Source of the DNA: CAYXDO01 sp964463485
Lineage (GTDB): Bacteria; Myxococcota; Kuafuiibacteriia; Kuafuiibacteriales; Kuafuiibacteriaceae
Length of the DNA stretch: 43,302 nucleotides
Assembly: GCA_964463485.1 (NCBI GenBank)
Contig: CAYXDO010000091.1
Location: 1 to 43,302 of the forward strand
Reading direction: 5' to 3'
A program made the position numbers and the translations under genes. Under the pieces are notes generated by a model. The model ran no database searches, was not told the DNA's origin, and saw nothing but the letters and a program-made list of their open reading frames with translations. Position 1 is the stretch's first letter; each line of letters begins with the position of its first letter. This document shows positions 16,747 to 23,657 of this stretch, piece by piece.

Positions 16747-16983
16747 ATGTCCAGAGGCAACCCATCCCCGAAGCTCGCGATTACGGTCGACGCGGAAGTG
16801 CACCGCGGGATCATCGAGGCCGCGTCCAAGGACGGTGTCAGCATATCCGCGTGGATAACGAACGCCGCGAGGCGCGCTCTTCAGCTTCGCGATGGCTTGG
16901 CGGCCGTTCAGGAATGGGAAGACGAGCAAGGACCGCTGACTCCTGATGAGCTCGCGCAGGCGCGGCAACGAGCCCATCGATGA
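16747..16983 (+). CDS. Antitoxin of a VapBC-like pair
   Basis: 78 residues. The N-terminal KLAITVDAEVHRGIIEAASK with DGVSISAWITNAARRAL looks like a ribbon-helix-helix DNA-binding fold (strand followed by two helices). The charged tail (EWEDEQGPLTPDELAQARQR) would wrap the toxin. It overlaps the PIN toxin gene by ATGA, the classic toxin-antitoxin arrangement. It probably represses its own promoter. Flanked by a dispersed repeat, so the cassette may be recently acquired. Confidence 0.75.
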   Translation: MSRGNPSPKLAITVDAEVHRGIIEAASKDGVSISAWITNAARRALQLRDGLAAVQEWEDEQGPLTPDELAQARQRAHR

Positions 16984-17360
16984 CAGAGGTGTTGTACGAC
17001 GCGGGGGCGTTGATTGCTGCTGAGCGCAACGATCGAGCGTTTTGGGCGGACCATCGCCTCCGGCTCGAGGGCGGGAGGATTCCCACGGTGCCAGCGACCG
17101 TCGTCGCCCAAGTGAGTCGGTCACCCCGCCAGGCGCAGCTGCACAGGCTCATCCGAGGCTGCCAAATCACCGAACTCACCGAATCCAGGGCCCACCAGAT
17201 CGGCCGGGTGCTCTCGAATTCCGGTTCGACCGATATCGTCGATGCGAGCGTGGTCGTCGAGGCGGCGGCACGGCGAGCCAGCATCGTCACGTCCGACAGA
17301 AAGGACATCGCACATCTTCTGGGCGGCATCGGTGTGAAGCTGACCATCATCGACGTCTGA
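16980..17360 (+). CDS. PIN-domain (VapC-like) toxin
   Basis: 126 residues. PIN-domain acidic residues are visible: Asp7 in LYDAGAL, Asp85/Asp88 in STDIVDASV and Asp106 in TSDRKDI. PIN toxins are Mg-dependent RNases, often cutting tRNA or rRNA. Where most VapC proteins have a Glu after the first third (…AE…), this one reads VVAQVSR, with Gln44, so one metal ligand may be missing or supplied elsewhere. Overlaps its antitoxin by 4 bp. A weak GGCCTCCC/GGGAGG hairpin follows in the 56-bp gap to the next gene. Confidence 0.8.
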   Translation: MTEVLYDAGALIAAERNDRAFWADHRLRLEGGRIPTVPATVVAQVSRSPRQAQLHRLIRGCQITELTESRAHQIGRVLSNSGSTDIVDASVVVEAAARRASIVTSDRKDIAHLLGGIGVKLTIIDV

Positions 17361-17416
17361 GGCCTCCCGGTTGGAGTGCGTTGACGGGGAGGTGCCCAAG
17401 CGATAGGCCCCGCCGC

Positions 17417-19033
17417 GTGTCTCGCTCTTTCCGCGCAGGATCCCTCCTCCTCGTATGCTCGTTCCCTGGGTGTGAGGGTCAGACGTTCGTGCGCCTCTCC
17501 CCTCCGATCATTTTGCTGAACGCGGACTCGCTCGACTTCGGCGAGGTCCCCGTTGGCTTGTTCGCCGAGAAGCACGTGACCATCGCGAACGGGGGGGACC
17601 AGCCGCTCGAGCTACGCGCCCTAAGCACTCTGGACGCGGCGGCGTTCGCGAGCTTTGACCCGCTCGAGCCGATCGCGGCGGGTTCCCAGAAGGTGCTGAC
17701 CGTTCGGTTCTCCCCGTCCGCCGCCGCTCCCTACGAGGGCAAGCTGGTGATCGAGAGCTCCGCGTCCAACGCGCCGACGTCGGAGGTGACCCTCAAAGGC
17801 GTGGGCGTGCCCGCGACGAGCTGCGGGGACTGCAACACACCGCCAGAGCCTCGATGCCTGACTGACTCTCACCGGCTCGTCTACTCAGCGACGGGGACCT
17901 GCGTGGAAGATCGCTGTCAGTATACCGCCAGCTCGGAGGTGTGCGCGGACGGCTGCGACGCAATGGCTGGAGCGTGCGTGGGGGTGACCGCGGCTGACGC
18001 CGGCTTCCCAGACGCCACCTTCCCAGACGCCACCTTCCAAGACGCCACCTTCCAAGACGCTACCTTCCAGGACGCCGAAGTCAGCCGGGACGCGGGCACG
18101 CCCGACGCATCTGTCCAAGATGCGGAGCTCGAGGTCGACTCTGGCTTGCCCGGACCCAGACTCACCCACGATGTTCCCGGTGAGTATGCCTTCGTCGTGC
18201 CCCCTGGCATCAGCTCACTCCACGTTCGCGCCTGGGGTGGCGGGGGCCAGGGTGGAAATCAAGATGGCGCCACGGGCGGCGGCGGAGGTTTCGTGGAAGC
18301 CGACGTGCAGGTGACTCCGGGCGAGACCCTCGACATCTGGGTTGCCGAGGGTGGTGGGTACGGACAGCCGTCGAGCCTCGGGAACGGCGGCGGAGCCACC
18401 TATGTCCGTCGAGGGTCCACGGACCTACTCATCGCGGGGGGCGGTGGTGGCGGCGGAAGCGACGGAAATTCAGGCAACTCGATGTCCGGGGGCGCAGGCG
18501 GCGCGGGAGGCGGACTCTCCGGCGAGGATGGCACCGACGGCCGCGGCGCGATCGCGACCTTCTGCACGGGCGTGACGCGAGGGACCGGCGGCACGCCTTC
18601 CGCGGGCGGCGCGGGCGGAACGTCGGCGGGCACCGCCGCGAGCCGGTGCTCCGGCCAGCCCGGCGCGCAAAACGCGGGCGGTCGCGCCACCGGCGTAAAC
18701 GGAACCTGCGATACCCACCCAGGCGCACAGACCTGGCACATGGGCGGCGGACAGTCGAACGGAGGTGGTGGCGGAGGTGGCTCGGGCTATTTCGGAGGAG
18801 GCGGGAGTGGCTTCATCTGGACATACTGCGGCGCAGGCGGCGGCGGTGGATCCTCGTACGCGGACCCAGCACTCAACGGCGTCACCCATGTCGGCGGGCA
18901 CCTCGAAGCCGCCGGGCTCGAGACTCAGGCGAGCGGCGCCGGGCATGGAGGCCAGCGATGCCTTGGGCGACTAGGTGAACCTGGGTGCCTGGACCCGAAC
19001 GGCGGCAACGGCCGGGTCGAGCTCAGGTTTTGA
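17417..19033 (+). CDS. Lipoprotein with ASH-type domain and glycine-rich C-terminus
   Basis: About 538 residues from GTG, giving a short signal with a lipobox near LLVCSFPGC (Cys14 or Cys19). An immunoglobulin-like 'choice-of-anchor D'/ASH domain follows (LDFGEVPVGLFAEKHVTIAN, then LTVRFSPSAAAPYEGKLVI). Next are a Cys-rich piece (CGDCNTPPEPRC), five DATF(P/Q)-type pentapeptide repeats, and a Gly-rich domain of about 270 residues (AWGGGGQGG, GETLDIWVAEGGG, LLIAGGGGGGG, YFGGGGSGF) like the Gly_rich family of extracellular proteins. Surface structural or adhesive role is likely but unproven. Its stop overlaps the TTG start of the next gene. Confidence 0.75.
   Translation: MSRSFRAGSLLLVCSFPGCEGQTFVRLSPPIILLNADSLDFGEVPVGLFAEKHVTIANGGDQPLELRALSTLDAAAFASFDPLEPIAAGSQKVLTVRFSPSAAAPYEGKLVIESSASNAPTSEVTLKGVGVPATSCGDCNTPPEPRCLTDSHRLVYSATGTCVEDRCQYTASSEVCADGCDAMAGACVGVTAADAGFPDATFPDATFQDATFQDATFQDAEVSRDAGTPDASVQDAELEVDSGLPGPRLTHDVPGEYAFVVPPGISSLHVRAWGGGGQGGNQDGATGGGGGFVEADVQVTPGETLDIWVAEGGGYGQPSSLGNGGGATYVRRGSTDLLIAGGGGGGGSDGNSGNSMSGGAGGAGGGLSGEDGTDGRGAIATFCTGVTRGTGGTPSAGGAGGTSAGTAASRCSGQPGAQNAGGRATGVNGTCDTHPGAQTWHMGGGQSNGGGGGGGSGYFGGGGSGFIWTYCGAGGGGGSSYADPALNGVTHVGGHLEAAGLETQASGAGHGGQRCLGRLGEPGCLDPNGGNGRVELRF
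17996..18070 (+). repeat. 15-bp in-frame tandem repeat, five units
   Basis: GACGCCACCTTCCCA-type units, repeated five times with few changes, encode DAGFP, DATFP and three DATFQ pentapeptides in the linker of the glycine-rich lipoprotein. Unit length keeps the frame, so copy-number changes would only alter linker length. Confidence 0.85.
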
Positions 19034-20382
19034 AAGATACTTCTCACTGCTCGCGACAAACGAGTACGCCGAGGAGCCGGCTGAGCGCGTTGCTCGTCCT
19101 GGCGTCGGTCTACCTCGTTTCATTCTCGGCTCTTGCTCAAGACGCCGGCCAGAGAGTCTCGAACCTAGCGTTTGGCCGCGTGTTGGAACAGGGTCCAAGG
19201 GTGGCTGGCCACGGGAAGCTCCTACAGTCGTCGGTCGGGTGGGCGCTCCAGGCGACCGGGGCCTTCGAGCTGGTCGCGGGTGACGCGGCCAAGGACGCCG
19301 CGCTCAAGAAGGTCTTCGAGATCAACTCAGGCGCGACCTCCGACAAGGACTGGGTCGAGGTGGGCCAGGCCGTCGGAGCGACTCACTTGATGACGGGAGA
19401 GGTCCGCCAGACACCCACCGGATGCTCGGCCTCGGTGGAGATCGTGGAGCTCGTCACTCAGAAGTCGCGACTCACACGTCCGGAGATTTACGACTGCAGC
19501 GAAGCCGGGTTGGTCGATCTCGCGCCCGACTTGTCCCTCCAACTCACCGGAAAGAAGTTACCTGCCGAGCTGCTGAAGAAGTCGAGGCGACTCTCCCAAG
19601 CCGAGATCGATCGGACTCCGCTGAAAATTCGGGTCGACGGAAAGCGCGGTTCTTTGGACGGGCGCCGAATCACCTACGACGAGAATGAAGACAAGTGGGG
19701 CGACCCCCACACTCAATCGCGCCCGGAACGACCGGAGCCCGTACCCATCGTACCCACCGAAAGTCCCGACGCCGGCTCCCTCGGGTACGTTCCGCCCCCG
19801 GACCTGACTCACCCAGCCGAGCGACTCGGCAAGCACACGTCGTCCCCGGCGACCGACTTACCGACATTCGAGGACGTGCGGCTCGTCCTCGGAGCTTACG
19901 GTCCGTTGATTGCCTGGGCTCACGGGCTCCTGCCGGTCGTGTTCTTCGTGCTCGCGTTTCTGTGGAAGGGCTCGTCCGAGAGCTTGGCCGCTCACCTCGT
20001 GGGCGTTCCGCTGGCGCTCACGTTTCTGTCTTCGGTGCTCGCCGCCGGCGCTCTTGCCTTCACCGTTTGGACGTTGCGTGCGATGCCGTTCAGCGCAGCC
20101 GAGTTGAAGGTCATGGTCGCGCCGCTCGGTGGTTTCGTGCTGAGCCTGATCTTCGCGCGCATCCTGTTTCACCTCGGCGACGTCCCTGCGTTTCTTCAGA
20201 TCCGCAGACTCTTGCTGTTGTCGTTCGTTGCCGTCGGTGTTGGGATGTACCTGAGCTCGCCGAAGCTTCCGGTCGTACCGCTCATGGGACTCGGGATGGC
20301 TTTCGTGATCGTGTTCTGGGTCGGTCGGGCGCGACGCAAGAAGGAGCGCGAGGCCGCGGCGGACCGCTCAGAAGCGGGCTGA
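19030..20382 (+). CDS. Envelope protein: exported domain plus five-helix membrane part
   Basis: About 450 residues from TTG 19030, which overlaps the upstream stop (TTGA). A signal peptide (RLSALLVLASVYLVSFSALA) leads to a roughly 150-residue exported domain resembling FlgO/CsgG/TolB-N-like proteins: GWALQATGAFELVAGD, GQAVGATHLMTGEV, a strand pattern VEIVELVTQK. A Pro-rich linker follows, then five hydrophobic helices (from about residue 290) and a basic tail (ARRKKEREAA). I do not know a family with this combination. It converges on the PAP2 gene, and the two 3' ends overlap by 15 bp. Start choice is uncertain. Confidence 0.65.
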   Translation: MKDTSHCSRQTSTPRSRLSALLVLASVYLVSFSALAQDAGQRVSNLAFGRVLEQGPRVAGHGKLLQSSVGWALQATGAFELVAGDAAKDAALKKVFEINSGATSDKDWVEVGQAVGATHLMTGEVRQTPTGCSASVEIVELVTQKSRLTRPEIYDCSEAGLVDLAPDLSLQLTGKKLPAELLKKSRRLSQAEIDRTPLKIRVDGKRGSLDGRRITYDENEDKWGDPHTQSRPERPEPVPIVPTESPDAGSLGYVPPPDLTHPAERLGKHTSSPATDLPTFEDVRLVLGAYGPLIAWAHGLLPVVFFVLAFLWKGSSESLAAHLVGVPLALTFLSSVLAAGALAFTVWTLRAMPFSAAELKVMVAPLGGFVLSLIFARILFHLGDVPAFLQIRRLLLLSFVAVGVGMYLSSPKLPVVPLMGLGMAFVIVFWVGRARRKKEREAAADRSEAG

Positions 20383-21240
20383 GAGTCCGCTCGGAGTGAC
20401 TGCGACATTTTCTGGGAATGGAACGAGTAGGGCCAGGGCGGCGCCGAGCGCGACGCCGGCGACGCCCGCGCCGACCTCGGTCCATCCTATTTCGGGTGAC
20501 TCCATCTGACTCAGCGGGATGGCCGCGCCGAGCGCGGTCCCGACCAACGCTCCGAAAACGACGTCGGAAGGGAAGTGTTTGCCAGCCTTCACTCGCAGGG
20601 TCGCGGTCGCGCCGGCGAGGGTGAGGGTCGAGCCGAAGATCGCGGGGATCAGCACGGGATCGCTCGATCGCGCAGCAAAGAGCAGGGATCCGGCGACCGC
20701 CGACGCGAACGCGGCGGAGGCGTGTCCTGAGTAGAACGAGAGCCAGGGATCGCAGTCGCCTTCCAGCATGCGTTCGGAGGCTGCGGGGGTAGCGTCGTAG
20801 GTGTACGGTCGCGGACGATGAACGAGGCGCTTGGTGACGTTGTTGGCGAAGAGCGCGACGGCTTGGGTTTCGGCGTAGAGGAGCAGCGCGCGGAGCGAAT
20901 CGTCATCGAACCCTTGGCCCAGAAAGAGCAGCGCGGGGGAGAGTACGAGGACACCGAGCGCTACGTCGCTCACGGACGAGGCGACGGGCCTATACTCTCC
21001 GTGCAGGGCCGAGTCGACCCCACCGAGAATTTCCGTTCGCCACGGAGCGTGCTCCGCCTCGAGGGTGCTGACCGACAGTGTACCCACGACCGCACCGAGC
21101 GATATGGTCAGCGAAAACGACGGTTCCAACAAGAACGGAGACTCCGCGCGGGCGTCCCTCTCGCAGGTGAGTGCGACGAACGTGACGAAAGCCAGCGTCG
21201 CGACGAGAGCCGGGGTCGAGGAGGCGCTCTCCGATCTCAC
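20368..21240 (-). CDS. PAP2-family membrane phosphatase
   Basis: 290 residues with a signal peptide (LVATLAFVTFVALTCERDARA) and several membrane helices. The acid-phosphatase motifs are complete: KRLVHRPRPY, then FYSGHASAAFA, then RVKAGKHFPSDV. Such enzymes remove phosphate from lipids such as phosphatidate or undecaprenyl diphosphate on the outer face of the membrane. GTG start overlaps the stop of the PilB-like ATPase gene (GTGA), making this the last gene of the long minus-strand train from 29137. Confidence 0.85.
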   Translation of the reverse strand: MRSESASSTPALVATLAFVTFVALTCERDARAESPFLLEPSFSLTISLGAVVGTLSVSTLEAEHAPWRTEILGGVDSALHGEYRPVASSVSDVALGVLVLSPALLFLGQGFDDDSLRALLLYAETQAVALFANNVTKRLVHRPRPYTYDATPAASERMLEGDCDPWLSFYSGHASAAFASAVAGSLLFAARSSDPVLIPAIFGSTLTLAGATATLRVKAGKHFPSDVVFGALVGTALGAAIPLSQMESPEIGWTEVGAGVAGVALGAALALLVPFPENVAVTPSGLSARF

Positions 21241-22460
21241 AGGCGCGCGAGGAGCTCCTCCAGCGTGGTCAGGCCTTGAGCTACCCGCGCGAGCCCGTCG
21301 AACTTGAGCGGGGTGAACGAACCCGCGGCTGCTTCGTTGATCTCTCGAGCGGACCCTCGCGCCACCAAGCGCTCCTGAACTCGCTCGTTCGGAGTGAAGA
21401 GCTCGAAACAGGCGACTTGGCCGACGAAGCCGGTGTTGCCGCAGGCCGGGCAGCCTCGCGGACGGAAGAAGCGAAGGTCGGGCGGATGCGGTGACAGTCC
21501 GAGCTCCCGAGTCACGGACTCGGCCGGTGTGTACGGCTCTCGGCAGGTCTCGCAGAGCCTTCTCAGCAGACGCTGGGAGAGCACACCAATGACACCCGAC
21601 GAGACGAGGAACCCAGGCAGACCCATGTCCATGAGTTGCAGAAACGCCGTGGCGCCCGCCGCAGCGTTCATCCGAGCCACCACGATCCTCTTTCCAAACG
21701 CCGCGCTGATCGCGATCCGCGCGACCTCGGAGTCGGTCAGGTCTCCTACCATCAAGACGTCGGGCTCCTGGTCGACCGCCGCTCGCAGCGCGTCCAAGAA
21801 CGTATAAGCGTGGCGCGGCTCCGGCTTGCCCTGAACCACGCCCGGGATTTGATACTTAATCTCGTTCTCGACCGTCGTCACGAGGCGGTCGGGTGAGTTG
21901 AGCTGGCGCATGATCGAGTAGCAGGTCGTGGTTCGACCCGACCCAGGCGGACCCGCGACGAGCAAGAGCCCGTTGGGGCGTTCGAGCACGTGATTGAGCG
22001 CCTGCAAGGTTTGAGGGTACATTCCGAGCTGTTCGAGGCCGAAGCCGAACGCCGTTCGATAGGAGATCTTGAGCATCGCCTTGTCGCCGTTGGAAGTGGG
22101 CGCGATGATACACGAGACCTCGAAGCCCGCCTCGTCGAGCTCCACGCGAAAGTAGCCCTTCTGAGACGTCCCTCGCTTGGCGATGTCGAGGTTCGCCAAG
22201 ACCTTGATGCGATTGACCAGCGTGTTGTGAAGCCTGCCATCGACAGGTTCCTGGTCCGCCAGCGTTGCGCCGATTCGAAACCGTACGCGCGTCTGAAGGC
22301 CATACGGCTCTAAGTGAATCTCGGTGGCATGACCCGAGAGCCCGGCCGTGAGGATGTCGTCGAAGCGCTGGATGGCGGAGCGATCGTCGGCTCCGAGCCC
22401 GCTCTTTCCGGCGGCCGGCGACTCTTCTTTCTGAATGCTGTACTTGAGGCGTGTCGCCAT
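21237..22460 (-). CDS. Degenerate GspE/PilB-type ATPase
   Basis: 407 residues, shorter than typical PilB/GspE (about 560), lacking the first N-terminal domain. The N2 domain is plain (GHATEIHLEPYGLQTRVRFR, LANLDIAKRGTSQKGYF). Every catalytic box is altered: Walker A reads GPPGSGRT with Arg176 for the invariant Lys, the Asp box reads VENEIKYQ for EDPIEYQ, Walker B reads MVGDLTDSE for GEIRDxET, and the His box reads ARMN for HTN. The tetracysteine zinc motif is intact (Cys303, 306, 337, 340). It is probably a non-hydrolysing scaffold or regulatory paralogue. No pilus or type II secretion genes are nearby. Confidence 0.85.
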   Translation of the reverse strand: MATRLKYSIQKEESPAAGKSGLGADDRSAIQRFDDILTAGLSGHATEIHLEPYGLQTRVRFRIGATLADQEPVDGRLHNTLVNRIKVLANLDIAKRGTSQKGYFRVELDEAGFEVSCIIAPTSNGDKAMLKISYRTAFGFGLEQLGMYPQTLQALNHVLERPNGLLLVAGPPGSGRTTTCYSIMRQLNSPDRLVTTVENEIKYQIPGVVQGKPEPRHAYTFLDALRAAVDQEPDVLMVGDLTDSEVARIAISAAFGKRIVVARMNAAAGATAFLQLMDMGLPGFLVSSGVIGVLSQRLLRRLCETCREPYTPAESVTRELGLSPHPPDLRFFRPRGCPACGNTGFVGQVACFELFTPNERVQERLVARGSAREINEAAAGSFTPLKFDGLARVAQGLTTLEELLARL

Positions 22461-22508
22461 TACTTCCTTAACCTACACGACGTCTGGCCGCGGTCCCACT
22501 TCTCCGAC

Positions 22509-23657
22509 TCAAGGCTCCCACTCGGGCTCGATCGGGCGCTTGGTCTCGTCCGGTTTGGGTCGAGCTTCCACCGAGGGATGGTCGGAGAGCTGAAGGACGA
22601 GCCCAAGCACGCCCACGACCACGGCCCCGCCCAGCGTCGCGAGCGCCGCGGCGCGAGCGCCGTCGCGAAGCTCGCGCGAAGACTCGTAACGAGCGCGGTC
22701 GACCTCCGAAAGGTTCGCGCCGGCGCTGAGGCCGTCCCCGATGCCCGTTGCTGTCCCCTGGGCGACCAAGGCGAGCACGCCAAGCCCAGCGGACGCGGCC
22801 GCCAGCGTCCCCGCGCTCACGAGAAATCCGCTGGCTACAGACCGCTGGGTCGTGCTCACGAGCTCGGCGGAGATCGTATGGGCTTCGCCGCGACCGACTT
22901 CGAGCTCGCGAACGAAGGGCACACGCCCGGCCGCGGTCACCGCCACGAAGTGGCGTCCGGCCTCGAGCTCGATGGGCGCCATCATCGGCGCCTCACCAAA
23001 GGGTCGTCCGTCGACCGAAATTTCGGCGCCAGACTCGGTCGTGACCTCGAGCTTGGCGGGGAGGGGAGTGAGATTCAGCTCGACGACGATCAGCTTCCCG
23101 GCGAGCGCGACCGCGTCGCGGGAGGCGCCCGCGTGCCCCTCGGCGGTGACCTCGAGCTTGTGAGTACCCGGACTCACCGTCACTACCCACGGAAGCTCCG
23201 AGGCATCCTTGCCGTCCACCATCGCCTTGGCGCCAGGCGTGCTGGAGCTTATGAGTAGCTGAGTCTCTTCGACGGGTCGCGGCTTCTGACGCTGGGGGCG
23301 GCGGGCCCTCTCGTCCCGCAAGAGAGGCTCCAGCTCGGCCAAAAAGCGCACCGCGTCGTCGCGACGGCCTCCGCGAGAGACCTCCTTCACATAGCGCCCG
23401 TAAAGCTCTACCGCTTCCTCCAGGTTCGAGACGTCGCGATCTACGAAGTATTGGAGCCGCTGGGCCTGCGCCGTGGAGAAGACGATCTCCGCGCGGGGCG
23501 CGAGGGACAGCGCCTCCCGAAACGCCAGCGCGGCGGTCTCGTATTGGCCCGCTCGATAGGCCCGCTTGCCCGCGTCGAAATAACTCTTGGCAGCTTCCAG
23601 GGTCTCTTTGCTGGGTTCGGCCGCCGCGAGCACCATCAGCAGGACCAAGGTACTCAT
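22509..23657 (-). CDS. TPR/PEGA-domain envelope protein
   Basis: 382 residues. A short signal peptide (STLVLLMVLAAAEP) precedes a TPR-like helical pair (AKSYFDAGKRAYRAGQYETA, LAFREALSLAP). Two PEGA-type beta domains follow: LLISSSTPGAKAMVDG...GTHKLEVTAEGH and AKLEVTTESGAEISVDGRP...GRHFVAVTAAGR. The C-terminus has two membrane helices (VASGFLVSAGTLAAASAG and ALATLGGAVVVGVLGLVL). PEGA proteins are common in myxobacteria and often sit next to kinases with PEGA tails, as here. ATG overlaps the FG-GAP stop (ATGA). Confidence 0.8.
   Translation of the reverse strand: MSTLVLLMVLAAAEPSKETLEAAKSYFDAGKRAYRAGQYETAALAFREALSLAPRAEIVFSTAQAQRLQYFVDRDVSNLEEAVELYGRYVKEVSRGGRRDDAVRFLAELEPLLRDERARRPQRQKPRPVEETQLLISSSTPGAKAMVDGKDASELPWVVTVSPGTHKLEVTAEGHAGASRDAVALAGKLIVVELNLTPLPAKLEVTTESGAEISVDGRPFGEAPMMAPIELEAGRHFVAVTAAGRVPFVRELEVGRGEAHTISAELVSTTQRSVASGFLVSAGTLAAASAGLGVLALVAQGTATGIGDGLSAGANLSEVDRARYESSRELRDGARAAALATLGGAVVVGVLGLVLQLSDHPSVEARPKPDETKRPIEPEWEP

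Noticed and set aside
18000..18075. CRISPR-like or minisatellite regulation from the 15-bp repeat
   Set aside because: The repeat is in frame, inside a lipoprotein linker, and is explained by pentapeptide duplication.
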